Part shown: positions 1 through 7,554 of the stretch, one piece after another
Numbering within the stretch: the first letter of the stretch is position 1
Layout of the letters: each line of letters opens with the position of its first letter
Assembly (NCBI GenBank): GCA_946886855.1
Contig: CAMPJJ010000013.1
Span: 1 to 64,000, forward strand
DNA: 64,000 nt
Direction: 5' to 3'
From: an uncultured Roseateles sp.
GTDB lineage: Bacteria; Pseudomonadota; Gammaproteobacteria; Burkholderiales; Burkholderiaceae
Made by a program: the position numbers and the translations under genes
Notes under the pieces: model-generated
What the model was told of the DNA's origin: nothing
What the model saw: the letters and a program-made list of their open reading frames with translations, nothing else
Database searches by the model: none

Positions 1-1
1 G

Positions 2-670
2 CTGCTGCACGAGGCGGTCGGCCACGGCCTGGAAGGCGACTTCAACCGCAAGGGCTCGTCCACCTTCTCGGGCCGCATCGGCGAACGGGTCGCCGCCAAG
101 GGCGTGACGGTGCTGGACGACGGCACCCTCCCCGACCGCCGCGGTTCGCTCAACGTCGACGACGAGGGCTGCGCCTCGCAGCGCAACGTGCTGATCGAGG
201 ACGGCATCCTCAAGGGCTACATCCAGGACGCGATGAACGCGCGCCTGATGAAGGTCGCCCCGACCGGCAACGGCCGCCGCGAGAGCTATGCCCACATGCC
301 GATGCCCCGCATGACCAACACCTACATGCTGGGCGGCGACAAGGATCCGAAGGAGATCATCGCCAGCATCGACAAGGGCCTGTACGCGACCAACTTCGGC
401 GGCGGCCAGGTGGACATCACCTCGGGCAAGTTCGTGTTCTCCGCGAGCGAGGCCTTCTGGGTCGAGAACGGCCGGATCCAGTACCCGGTCAAGGGCGCGA
501 CCATCATCGGCAACGGCCCGGACGCGCTGACCCGCGTCAGCATGATCGGCAACGACATGCAGCTCGACACCGGTGTCGGCGTCTGCGGCAAGGAAGGCCA
601 GAGCGTGCCGGTGGGCGTGGGCCAGCCGACGCTGCGCATCGACGGCCTGACCGTCGGCGGCACGGCCTGA
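2..670 (+). CDS. tldD: TldD metalloprotease, C-terminal part (5' end outside window)
   Basis: This is the 3' part of tldD. TldD pairs with TldE (PmbA) in a cytoplasmic protease that trims unfolded or modified peptides, for example microcin B17 precursors and the CcdA antitoxin. The reading frame is already open at the first base and reads [14 protein letters not shown], which carries the family zinc-binding HExxxH motif (HEAVGH). The end of the protein has the conserved [15 protein letters not shown] segment, which contains the C-terminal cysteine ligand region. About 222 residues are visible; full-length TldD has about 480, so just over half lies upstream of the window. TldD versus TldE/PmbA is decided by the intact HExxxH, which TldE lacks. 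The frame ends at a TGA, followed by a GC-rich hairpin (741-763). Confidence 0.95.
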   Translation: MLHEAVGHGLEGDFNRKGSSTFSGRIGERVAAKGVTVLDDGTLPDRRGSLNVDDEGCASQRNVLIEDGILKGYIQDAMNARLMKVAPTGNGRRESYAHMPMPRMTNTYMLGGDKDPKEIIASIDKGLYATNFGGGQVDITSGKFVFSASEAFWVENGRIQYPVKGATIIGNGPDALTRVSMIGNDMQLDTGVGVCGKEGQSVPVGVGQPTLRIDGLTVGGTA

Positions 671-777
671 CCCTGCTGACCTCGGTGTTCACGAAGGGTG
701 GCTTGCCCGATGTCGTCGCGCGACAGGGGCGGCTGTCACCCCGCGGCGCTTGACGCGCCGCGGTGAGCACAGGCACT

Positions 778-864
778 ATGAGCCCCATGCGTTCCGCACC
801 CAAGTTCTACTTTGCTTATTTTTGGTTCTCGCACCGCCCCGGCGGAGGAGAGGCGAACGCATAA
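778..864 (+). CDS. Aromatic-rich leader peptide of the aroG attenuator (28 aa)
   Basis: A 28-codon ORF reads MSPMRSAPKFYFAYFWFSHRPGGGEANA in two overlapping pieces: MSPMRSAPK, then FYFAYFWF, then SHRPGGGEANA. Seven of eight consecutive codons (805-828) specify Phe, Tyr or Trp, the end products of the pathway begun by the downstream DAHP synthase gene. The ORF ends at TAA (862-864), 26 nt before a strong intrinsic terminator. A second in-frame ATG at 787 could also be the start; the Shine-Dalgarno sequence is weak (GGTGAG, 762-767). This is inferred to be a regulatory leader peptide whose translation senses charged aromatic tRNAs; the peptide itself probably has no function. Confidence 0.75.
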   Translation: MSPMRSAPKFYFAYFWFSHRPGGGEANA

Positions 865-923
865 GCAGAGCGCCAAAGAATCCTCAAGAAACCGCCGGGC
901 CTACAAGCCCGGCGGTTTTTTTT
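838..923 (+). promoter_or_regulatory. Transcription attenuator of the DAHP synthase gene (antiterminator/terminator switch)
   Basis: Two mutually exclusive pairings are visible. CCCGGCGG at 838-845, which overlaps the leader peptide codons just after the aromatic run, is the exact reverse complement of CCGCCGGG at 892-899 and would form the antiterminator. The same 892-899 arm pairs with CCCGGCGG at 908-915 in the terminator hairpin. Ribosome stalling at the Phe/Tyr/Trp codons (805-828) would leave 838-845 free to capture the terminator arm. This is the classical logic of trp/phe attenuators, applied here to aroG by inference. Confidence 0.7.
891..923 (+). terminator. Rho-independent terminator in the aroG leader
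   Basis: The stem ACCGCCGGGC (891-900) pairs with GCCCGGCGGT (907-916) around a six-base loop and is followed by eight T (916-923). It lies between the leader peptide stop and the DAHP synthase start, so it can only act on the gene downstream as an attenuator. It could also end residual tldD transcription. Confidence 0.85.
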
Positions 924-993
924 CGGCCGGGCCCAGTGACTACCCGATGACGCCCCCATCGCCCCCCGACCCCCACGAGAAAGCGTGATTCCC

Positions 994-2145
994 ATGAATG
1001 CCAAGTCGAACAGTCCTTATCCCAGCGCCACGCAGGCGGAGCGCTGGTATTCGCCGCAGGACAAGACCTCCCAGACCGACGACGAACGCATCCTGGACAT
1101 CACGCCCTTGCCGCCTCCTGAACACCTCATCCGCTTCTTCCCGATCCGTGGCACGGCCATGGAGCAGCTCGTCGTCGGCACGCGCCAGCGCATCCGCGAC
1201 ATCATGCAGCGCAAGGACGACCGCCTGCTGGTGATCATCGGACCCTGCTCGATCCACGATCCGGTCGCGGCGCTCGAATACGCCAAGCGCCTGGTGACGC
1301 TGCGCGAGCAGCACGCCGACACGCTGGAGATCGTGATGCGCGTCTACTTCGAGAAGCCGCGCACGACGGTCGGCTGGAAGGGGCTGATCAACGACCCCTA
1401 CCTCGACGAGAGCTACCGCATCGACGAGGGCCTGCGCATCGCGCGCCAGCTGCTGCTGGAGATCAACCGCCTGGGCATGCCGGCGGGTTCGGAGTTCCTG
1501 GACGTGATCTCGCCGCAGTACATCGGCGACCTGATCAGTTGGGGCGCGATCGGCGCCCGCACCACCGAGAGCCAGGTGCACCGCGAGCTGGCCTCGGGCC
1601 TGTCGGCGCCGATCGGCTTCAAGAACGGCACCGACGGCAACATCAAGATCGCGACCGACGCGATCCAGGCGGCAGCGCGTCCGCACCACTTCCTGTCGGT
1701 GCACAAGAACGGCCAGGTCGCGATCGTCGAGACCAAGGGCAACCGCGACTGCCACGTGATCCTGCGCGGCGGCAAGGCGCCGAACTACGACGCCCAGAGC
1801 GTGGCCGCGGCCTGCGCGGACCTGGCGACGTCCAAGCTCGAGACACGGCTGATGGTCGACTGCTCGCATGCCAACAGCAGCAAGAACCATGAGCGCCAGC
1901 TGGACGTCGCGCGCGACATCGCCGCGCAGATCCGCGCCGGCGGCACGAGCATCTTCGGCGTGATGGTCGAGAGCCACCTGAAGGGCGGCGCGCAGAAGTT
2001 CAGCCCCGGCAAGGACGATCCGTCCGGGCTGGAATACGGCAAGAGCATCACCGACGCCTGCCTGGCCTGGGACGACTCGATCGAGGTGCTGGACGTGCTC
2101 AGCGAGGCGGTCCGCGCCGCGCGGACGGAGACCGTCGCGCGCTGA
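994..2145 (+). CDS. aroG: 3-deoxy-7-phosphoheptulonate (DAHP) synthase, class I
   Basis: This enzyme condenses phosphoenolpyruvate and erythrose 4-phosphate, the first step of the shikimate pathway to Phe, Tyr and Trp. Class I DAHP synthase signatures are all visible: IGPCSIHDP near residue 80, the ERPRTT-like EKPRTTVGWKG, GARTTESQVHRELAS, FKNGTDG and the DCSHANSSK segment. The length (383 residues from this start) is slightly longer than E. coli AroG/F/H (350-356) because of an N-terminal extension. The ATG at 994 is preferred over an in-frame GTG at 985 because GAGAAAG (977-983) sits at a usable distance. The upstream attenuator implies control by aromatic amino acid supply. Which feedback type (Phe, Tyr or Trp) applies cannot be told from sequence alone. 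Confidence 0.95.
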   Translation: MNAKSNSPYPSATQAERWYSPQDKTSQTDDERILDITPLPPPEHLIRFFPIRGTAMEQLVVGTRQRIRDIMQRKDDRLLVIIGPCSIHDPVAALEYAKRLVTLREQHADTLEIVMRVYFEKPRTTVGWKGLINDPYLDESYRIDEGLRIARQLLLEINRLGMPAGSEFLDVISPQYIGDLISWGAIGARTTESQVHRELASGLSAPIGFKNGTDGNIKIATDAIQAAARPHHFLSVHKNGQVAIVETKGNRDCHVILRGGKAPNYDAQSVAAACADLATSKLETRLMVDCSHANSSKNHERQLDVARDIAAQIRAGGTSIFGVMVESHLKGGAQKFSPGKDDPSGLEYGKSITDACLAWDDSIEVLDVLSEAVRAARTETVAR

Positions 2146-2174
2146 TCGCGGCGGCCGGCGTCACCGCGACGCGG

Positions 2175-3020
2175 TCACCAAGACCAGCGCTGGTTCTCGC
2201 CGCCGTTGCAGCGGTACATGATGACGGCCGTGCCCGGGCGGGCGCGGCCGTTCTCGATGTCGAGGCACTTGCCGGAGTCCGCGCTGCGGATCTCGCCGCC
2301 GCGTGTGCGCCAGCGCTGGTTGGCGCCGCCGTTGCACTCGTAGGCCATGACGCGGGCGCCGTCCGAGCTGTTGCCGTTGGCGACGTCCAGGCACAGGCCC
2401 GACACGCGCAGTTCGCCGTTTCGGTTCCACTCGAAGCGCTGGTTCCCGCCGCCGTTGCAGTCGTAGACGATGAGGTTGTGGCCGGGTCGCGCGCCGCCCT
2501 CGATGTCCAGGCAGAGGCCGCCCTTGCCGCGGATCTGGCGACTGTTCCAGCCGCCGTCGCCGTGCCAGTCGCCGTCGTTGTCGCGGTCCCTGTCCTTGTC
2601 CTTGTCCTTGCTGGCCAGCAGCGCGATGCCGGCGATCACCGCCGCGGCGGCCACGGCCGCGCCGACGTTGCTCGAGTTGTCCGAGCTGCTGCTGTCGGCC
2701 GTACCGCCCGTGCCGCCCGCCGCCACCGTGACCTTGAACCGGCCGCCGCAGCCGCCGTCGACCCACATCTCCTTGCTGGCCAGGTCGAAGCCCCAGGTCC
2801 GTCCGAAGCGGCAACCGCCGGCGGTCTGCTGCAAGAGCTCCACATCGGTCGTGCCCTCCGGCAGCCGGTGGCTCTGATAGCCACCCCGCGAGTTCAGCTC
2901 GATCGTCTGCTCGGCCGCCCGTGACGGCGCACCGCCCAGCAGCAGGCCCGCCGCGACGGGCGCCGCGATGACGCGCCGCATCCAGCGCACGCGATGATCC
3001 TGCCGATCTGATTGACCCAT
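2175..3020 (-). CDS. Secreted DUF3011 / ricin B-type lectin protein
   Basis: The 281-residue product starts with a basic segment and hydrophobic stretch (APVAAGLLLGGAPSRAA) typical of a signal peptide. It is followed by a DUF3011-like region (CRFGRTWGFDLASKEMWVDGGCGG), a Ser/Asn/Gly linker, a hydrophobic alanine-rich stretch (about VGAAVAAAAVIAGIALLA), a highly charged KDKDKDRDRDND linker, and a C-terminal ricin-B beta-trefoil with three QxW-type repeats (NQRFEW, NQRWRT, NQRWSW). The lectin domain predicts binding to sugars in the periplasm or outside the cell; no catalytic domain is seen. The ATG at 3020 is preceded by GGGGGAGG at ideal spacing, better than the upstream in-frame start at 3062. 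No functional neighbours are evident. Confidence 0.8.
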   Translation of the reverse strand: MGQSDRQDHRVRWMRRVIAAPVAAGLLLGGAPSRAAEQTIELNSRGGYQSHRLPEGTTDVELLQQTAGGCRFGRTWGFDLASKEMWVDGGCGGRFKVTVAAGGTGGTADSSSSDNSSNVGAAVAAAAVIAGIALLASKDKDKDRDRDNDGDWHGDGGWNSRQIRGKGGLCLDIEGGARPGHNLIVYDCNGGGNQRFEWNRNGELRVSGLCLDVANGNSSDGARVMAYECNGGANQRWRTRGGEIRSADSGKCLDIENGRARPGTAVIMYRCNGGENQRWSW

Positions 3021-3088
3021 CTTGCCTCCCCCAAAGTTGCATGGTCCGCGCGCCAATCGCACACGGCTTCAGGCGATGCTAAAGCGGG

Positions 3089-3475
3089 TCAGGCAGTGAC
3101 GTCCAGCACGCGCGGCGTGCCGCCGGCGCGATCGACGTGGCTGACAAGCGTCGGTCCCAATTCGACCCGCACGCTCAGGTCGGGGAAGTGGGCGGCGGTG
3201 TACGTGCCGTGCGAGTACGGCGGCGTCTCGACGCGGCTGACCGGAGGCACCTCCTGACCGAGCGGGTGCCGGCCGTAGGTGACGTCGGCACTGTTCTGCG
3301 CGTACATCTCCTTGAGCGGCCCTTCCGTCCCGATGAACGGGGACAGGCGCAGCACCACGGACGGCGGAGGCCCCTCCAGCATTTCCTGCTGGACCTTCGC
3401 GCGGTACTGCTGCAGCGGACTGACGTCGAACGGCGACGTCCTCAGCGACGTCGCCTGCACTTCCAAGAACTTCAA
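3089..3475 (-). CDS. Hypothetical protein (128 aa)
   Basis: This 128-residue ORF starts with TTG preceded by GAGG four bases upstream. It has no signal peptide or membrane segment and matches no family I recognise. Composition is balanced (for example LRLSPFIGTEGPLKEMYAQNS and VRVELGPTLVSHVDRAGG) rather than the Arg/Ala/Pro-rich pattern of spurious frames in this genome, which is the main reason for calling it. It lies upstream of the lectin gene on the same strand, 68 bases from the start of that gene, so the two might be co-transcribed. Confidence 0.45.
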   Translation of the reverse strand: MKFLEVQATSLRTSPFDVSPLQQYRAKVQQEMLEGPPPSVVLRLSPFIGTEGPLKEMYAQNSADVTYGRHPLGQEVPPVSRVETPPYSHGTYTAAHFPDLSVRVELGPTLVSHVDRAGGTPRVLDVTA

Positions 3476-3828
3476 ATCGCCTCGACGGCCACCGCGCCTT
3501 CCGGCCGGGTGCCGCCCCCCCTCATGTTCATCGGTTCATCTGAAGGCGACCGTCGTCTGCCGACGCCTTGATCAGCGCTCAAGTCCGCGGTCGTCCAGGC
3601 CGAAATTGTCCGGGTCGCGCAGGCCGGGTCCGGACGTCCTCGCCTTCGCACCGACCGTCAATCGCCCGGCGCAGGGGACTTCGTCGCGCCGGCGCCGCAC
3701 GCCTGTTCGGACAGCGGTTGCCAGCGGGATTTCCCAGACGGGCGAGCAAGACCTGACCCGCTCTTGAAAAGCGTCCGGAACGCGCGCATCTTGGATCCCT
3801 TGCAGCGAAGCGCGATGCGCTCCCCGCC
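3476..3828. other. Intergenic, 353 bp, no gene supported
   Basis: This lies between the divergent hypothetical gene and mtfA. No coding frame with sensible composition, no strong hairpin and no recognisable operator was seen; it presumably holds both promoters. Confidence 0.4.
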
Positions 3829-4647
3829 ATGACCTTGCTGTTGCTCGCGCTGATCGCGGCGCTGTTCTGCTTCTGGCTGATGAGCCACTCCTGGCGGCAG
3901 GGGCGCCGCCGCGCCCGGCTGCGCGCGAAGTCCTTCCCCGCCGCGTGGCGCGCGATCCTTCGCCGCAACGTGCCGCAGGTCGCGCGGCTGCCGGCGGACC
4001 TGCAGCTCCGGCTCAAGCGCCAGATGCAGGTCTTCCTCGCGGAGAAATCCTTCATCGGCTGCGCCGGCCAGGTCATCACCGACGAGGTCCGCGTGACCAT
4101 CGCCGCGCTGGCGACGCTGCCGCTGCTCGGCCGCACGCGCGGCTACTACCCGAAACTGCACACGGTGCTGGTGTACCCGGGGGCGTTCATCGTCGATCGC
4201 GTGCGGCATCAAGGGCCGTTGCAGATGCAGGACCGCCAGGTGCTGAGCGGCGAATCCTGGGGCGAGGGCCAGGTCGTGCTGTCCTGGGACGACGTGCTGC
4301 GCGACGCCGCTCACCCGGAGCGCGGCCACAACGTGGCGGTGCACGAGTTTGCGCACCAGCTCGACCAGGTCAAGGGTCTGGCCAACGGCGCGCCGTGGCT
4401 GGGCAACCGGGCGCGGCAGGCGCGCTGGGCGGTGGTGATGCAGCAGAGCTTCGACCTGCTGCGCGCACGGCTGGCCGCAGGCGAGCCTGATCCGCTGGGC
4501 GACTATGCGGCCACGGAGCCGGCGGAATTCTTCGCCGTCGCGAGCGAACGATTCTTCGGGCAGCCGTGGGCGCTGGCGCAGGCGCATCCCGCGCTGTATG
4601 CGGAGCTGCGTCGGTACTACGAAGTGGATCCCATGCTCTGGTCCTGA
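3829..4647 (+). CDS. mtfA: MtfA-type zinc peptidase (M90 family)
   Basis: The product resembles MtfA, which in E. coli binds and inactivates the glucose repressor Mlc and has aminopeptidase activity. The 272 residues match the family length (E. coli about 265). The zinc motif HEFAHQLD (HExxH, about residue 181) is present, and the downstream glutamate of the ExFF-type motif (ATEPAEFFAVASERFF) is the probable third ligand region. A hydrophobic N-terminal helix (LLLLALIAALFCFWL) suggests membrane anchoring, whereas E. coli MtfA is soluble, so the Mlc-related role is not assured here. Confidence 0.85.
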   Translation: MTLLLLALIAALFCFWLMSHSWRQGRRRARLRAKSFPAAWRAILRRNVPQVARLPADLQLRLKRQMQVFLAEKSFIGCAGQVITDEVRVTIAALATLPLLGRTRGYYPKLHTVLVYPGAFIVDRVRHQGPLQMQDRQVLSGESWGEGQVVLSWDDVLRDAAHPERGHNVAVHEFAHQLDQVKGLANGAPWLGNRARQARWAVVMQQSFDLLRARLAAGEPDPLGDYAATEPAEFFAVASERFFGQPWALAQAHPALYAELRRYYEVDPMLWS

Positions 4648-4722
4648 ACGCGGACCACGGCGTTCATCGGCAGGTGGGGAACGGTCGGGGCGGCGGGAGC
4701 GGCCTCAGCGGCTTCAGCGTCT

Positions 4723-5274
4723 TCAGAAGCCCATTTCGGCCAGCATCGCGTCGACGTCGTCCTGTTGCAGCGCCTTGTCCGGCGTCTGCACGCCGGCGAG
4801 CTGCTCTTGCTCGGCGGCAGTCGGCGCCGCGTGGTCCTGCGTGGCGAGCAGCTGTTGCAGCGGCTCCTCCGCCGGGCGCAGCATGTTGAGCACCTTGTTG
4901 ATCACCTGGCCGGACAGGTCCTGGAAGTCCTGGGCCATCATGATCTCGGTCTGCAGGCCCTTCACGCGGTCGGCGAAACCGGCGGCGCCGGCCGCATAGG
5001 CGGCGCACAGCCGCATCATCGCGCGGGCGCGCTCGACGCTCAGGTCCGGCGCGGCGGCCAGGCGCTGCAGCGACTCCGACAACTCGCGGCCTTGACGCGC
5101 CACCGCCTGCGCGTCGTCCTGCGCCGACTCGACGATCCCCAGCACCTTGTTGGCCGCCTGGTCGGTCATGCGCTTGACGTAGTCCAGACGCTCGCAGGCA
5201 TCCGGCAACTCGTGCGACAGCTTCTGCAGCGCCTGATGCGCGGCGGTCGTGAGAGGGGTATCGGCGTGGGACAT
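4723..5274 (-). CDS. cheZ: CheZ, phosphatase of CheY-P
   Basis: CheZ accelerates dephosphorylation of CheY-P to end a chemotactic signal. The diagnostic active-site helix reads MMAQDFQDLSGQVINKVL, with the catalytic Gln and Asp. The C-terminal QQDDVDAMLAEMGF matches the CheY-binding tail. At 183 residues it is a little shorter than E. coli CheZ (214). ATG 5274 (MSHADTP) is chosen over longer in-frame starts, whose extra residues are Arg/Pro-rich and unlike CheZ. No other chemotaxis gene is adjacent, so this cheZ stands outside a che operon within the window. Confidence 0.88.
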   Translation of the reverse strand: MSHADTPLTTAAHQALQKLSHELPDACERLDYVKRMTDQAANKVLGIVESAQDDAQAVARQGRELSESLQRLAAAPDLSVERARAMMRLCAAYAAGAAGFADRVKGLQTEIMMAQDFQDLSGQVINKVLNMLRPAEEPLQQLLATQDHAAPTAAEQEQLAGVQTPDKALQQDDVDAMLAEMGF

Positions 5275-5558
5275 GATGTTCGAACTCGCGAAGGGTCGCA
5301 GGGTCGGCGTGTGGATTCGCGCGATATGCGCACTGCGCCACTTCGGGCGCTTCAGGGCGCCAGGAAGCGCTCTTGGAGGTGCAGAAATCTTAGTTCTGCA
5401 ACTGCTGTAACCAACGGAAAGGGTCGCGGACACCCGTGCATTTTTGGTGGGGAACCCCGCATTTAAGTAGTTGACCGGGGCCGTCGCCTGTAGCCTTCGT
5501 CCCGTCCGTCATCGGTCCGTCCTTGCTGGTGTTTGTCTTTGGCAAAGCGATCCGTTTC

Positions 5559-6008
5559 ATGAACATGGCTACCACCCGTCCTTCGCCCGGTCTGTCCCGC
5601 GCCAACACGCGACCCGGTCCGTCCACATCGCGTTCGCCTTCGAGCGCCTCGCGCGACGACGGGCGGAGCTTTGCCGCCGCGCCTCGCGCGCAGGGCGCGC
5701 AGCCGGCGCCGCCCTCGGCGCTGCGCGACGTCAGCGACATCGTGGTCGGCGTGGCGCTGATGCTGGGTGTGCTGTTCGCGCTGCTGATGCTGACGCTGTA
5801 CACGCGGGATTCGATGGTCGTCGGCAAGGCGCTGCAGGACCAGGGCCAGGCCCGCGGCACCCTGATCTGCAAGGACGGGAAGGTGGCCCGCGGCGACGGT
5901 TCGCTGCCGGACCGCATCGTCGAGGACGGCGTGTTCGTGTGCACCGACTGGCGCACGCTGCAGGCGATCGAGCAGGAAGAAGCCGATCGCGGGATGCGCA
6001 AGTACTGA
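5559..6008 (+). CDS. Single-pass membrane protein of unknown function
   Basis: The predicted 149-residue protein (or 147 from the ATG at 5565) has a Ser/Pro/Arg-rich N-terminal region of about 65 residues, one clear transmembrane helix (DIVVGVALMLGVLFALLMLTLYT) and a C-terminal soluble part of about 60 residues (TLICKDGKVARGDGSLPDRIV then EDGVFVCTDWRTLQ) with two cysteines. The family is not recognised. It sits alone between divergent cheZ and the convergent CBS-domain gene. Confidence 0.6.
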   Translation: MNMATTRPSPGLSRANTRPGPSTSRSPSSASRDDGRSFAAAPRAQGAQPAPPSALRDVSDIVVGVALMLGVLFALLMLTLYTRDSMVVGKALQDQGQARGTLICKDGKVARGDGSLPDRIVEDGVFVCTDWRTLQAIEQEEADRGMRKY

Positions 6009-6036
6009 CCCCCTGGCGCGCCCCTGGGGGCCGTCG

Positions 6037-6735
6037 TCAGGACCAGAGGTCCAGCGGCGGCTCGTGCGTCATGCCGCGCAGCAGATCGCTGCGGGAGAGG
6101 AAACCGATCAACCGGCCGTTGTCGTCGCCCACCGGCAGGCCGGGCAGGCCCAGGTCCAGCATCAACTGGGCGGCTTCCCGCAACGGCGTGTCGGGCTGCG
6201 CGACGGGCACCGGCGTCCACATCAGGTCGTCCACGGGCGCTGCCAGCCGCCGCGCGATCATCATGATCTCGGCCATCTCCTCGAGGTCTTCCGCCAGCCC
6301 GCGCGTGAGATCCCCGCGCGACACCAGACCTCGCACCTCGCCCTGGGGCCCGAGCACCGGCGCCTGCGCGACGCCCGCGCGCGACATCGTCCGCAGCGCC
6401 TGCCGCAGCGATGAGCCCGCCATCACGCTGATCAACTTGCGGCTCATCAGTTGATGCACCTGGGTGAGCGGCACGCGCGTGGTATCGCCGGCGTAGGCCG
6501 CCAACGCCTCGTGCGCCATGTACGCCGACGGGCCGAATCCCGGCCCGCCGCCGACACCACCACCGACGCCCTGCCCCACACCCGCCAGCACCACCGTCGA
6601 CGGCGTCAGATCCCCCTGCCGCGCGATCGGCGCCACCGCGCGCGTGCGCGCCACCGCCTGCACCGGAGCCAGGTCGCGAACCTGCTCCAGGCCGCCGGTG
6701 AGAATCTTTCCGGAAGTGCCGTAGACGGAGAACAT
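6037..6735 (-). CDS. CBS-domain pair protein
   Basis: The 232-residue protein has an N-terminal glycine-rich segment (GVGQGVGGGVGGGPGFGPSAYMAHEAL) followed by two CBS domains: roughly residues 95-150 (LMSRKLISVMAGSSLRQALRTM, then VRGLVSRGDLTRGL) and 165-225 (LMWTPVPVAQPDTPLREAAQLM, then LIGFLSRSDLLRGM). CBS pairs usually bind adenosine nucleotides and tune a partner enzyme or transporter; here there is no fused catalytic domain. The N-terminal part resembles the tail that follows HPP transmembrane domains in some proteins, but no membrane segment is present. Confidence 0.8.
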   Translation of the reverse strand: MFSVYGTSGKILTGGLEQVRDLAPVQAVARTRAVAPIARQGDLTPSTVVLAGVGQGVGGGVGGGPGFGPSAYMAHEALAAYAGDTTRVPLTQVHQLMSRKLISVMAGSSLRQALRTMSRAGVAQAPVLGPQGEVRGLVSRGDLTRGLAEDLEEMAEIMMIARRLAAPVDDLMWTPVPVAQPDTPLREAAQLMLDLGLPGLPVGDDNGRLIGFLSRSDLLRGMTHEPPLDLWS

Positions 6736-6921
6736 GGCGTCAGGATCTCACGTCGAAAACGCGATGCCCATTGAGGAGAACGCGCACTGCGACGGCCGCT
6801 CTCCTGCGCGAGGCCAAGCGCGGGCACTCCACGACGCAGGGGGCATCGCGTCCGCGAACCCCCAGCGTCATTCCGGCCCCACTTGCAGTTTCTGACTGCA
6901 CGTTGGACTGACGGTGGGGCG

Positions 6922-7392
6922 TCACGGCACCGGATACGCGGTCTCGTACTTCACCTCGCGCAGCACCACGTTGCTGCGCACGCTGGCAATGCCCGGGACG
7001 CGGAACACCTTGCTCTGCAGGAACTGGTCGTAGGCCTTCATGTCGGGCGCGACGATCTTGATGACGTAGTCCGCCTCGCCGGTGATCGCCTGGCATTCGA
7101 CGATCTCCGGGCTGCCCGCGACCATCGCCTCGAAGGCGTCGACCGCCCCCTCCGTGTGCCGCACCAGGCTGACATTCGCCAGGACGCAGATCGACAGGCC
7201 CAGTTGCTCCCTGTCCACCAAGGCCACATGGCGCCGGATGACGCCGCGCTCCTCCAGCTCCTTGACCCGGCGCCAGACCGGCGTCGCGGACAGCCCGACC
7301 TTCTCCGCCAGTTGCTGCGTGCTCTGCCGCGCGTCGGCCTGCAAGGCCTCCAGGATCAGGCGCGTCGCGCGATCGAAACGTTCGTTCTCCAT
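6922..7392 (-). CDS. Lrp/AsnC-family transcription regulator
   Basis: This 156-residue protein has an N-terminal helix-turn-helix (LEALQADARQSTQQLAEKVG, then LSATPVWRRVKELEERGVI) and a C-terminal RAM/AsnC ligand domain (VECQAITGEADYVIKIVAPD). The length is standard. It is divergent from the 2-oxoacid oxidoreductase gene starting at 7555, the usual arrangement for a local Lrp-type regulator that senses an amino acid and controls its catabolic neighbour. The inferred ligand is an aromatic or branched amino acid, because the neighbour oxidises the derived keto acid. Confidence 0.92.
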   Translation of the reverse strand: MENERFDRATRLILEALQADARQSTQQLAEKVGLSATPVWRRVKELEERGVIRRHVALVDREQLGLSICVLANVSLVRHTEGAVDAFEAMVAGSPEIVECQAITGEADYVIKIVAPDMKAYDQFLQSKVFRVPGIASVRSNVVLREVKYETAYPVP

Positions 7393-7399
7393 ATTGGCA

Positions 7400-7476
7400 C
7401 TTTCCGAGAATGATTCAGTCGTTCATTGCCGCCGTGCTAGTAAACGGAGGAAGAAAGTTCGCATTGTCTCGGAAAG
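7400..7476. promoter_or_regulatory. Inverted repeat in the lrp/oxidoreductase intergenic region (candidate operator)
   Basis: CTTTCCGAGA (7400-7409) and TCTCGGAAAG (7467-7476) are a perfect 10-bp inverted repeat 57 bp apart, placed between the divergent Lrp-type regulator and the oxidoreductase. Lrp family octamers wrap DNA with spaced half-sites, so the spacing is compatible with an operator; this is inference. Confidence 0.45.
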
Positions 7477-7554
7477 AATCCCCTCATTCATCCTTACAGA
7501 CCTCCGAGCCGACCGGTGCTTGCCGGCCGGCTCGCCCCATTGGGGAGACAAGCC

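Noticed and set aside
750..779. TTGACG in the hairpin loop at 750-755 as a -35 promoter element for the leader peptide
   Set aside because: The matching -10 would be poor (CACTAT) and the start of transcription would lie inside the leader ORF; chance occurrence is more likely.
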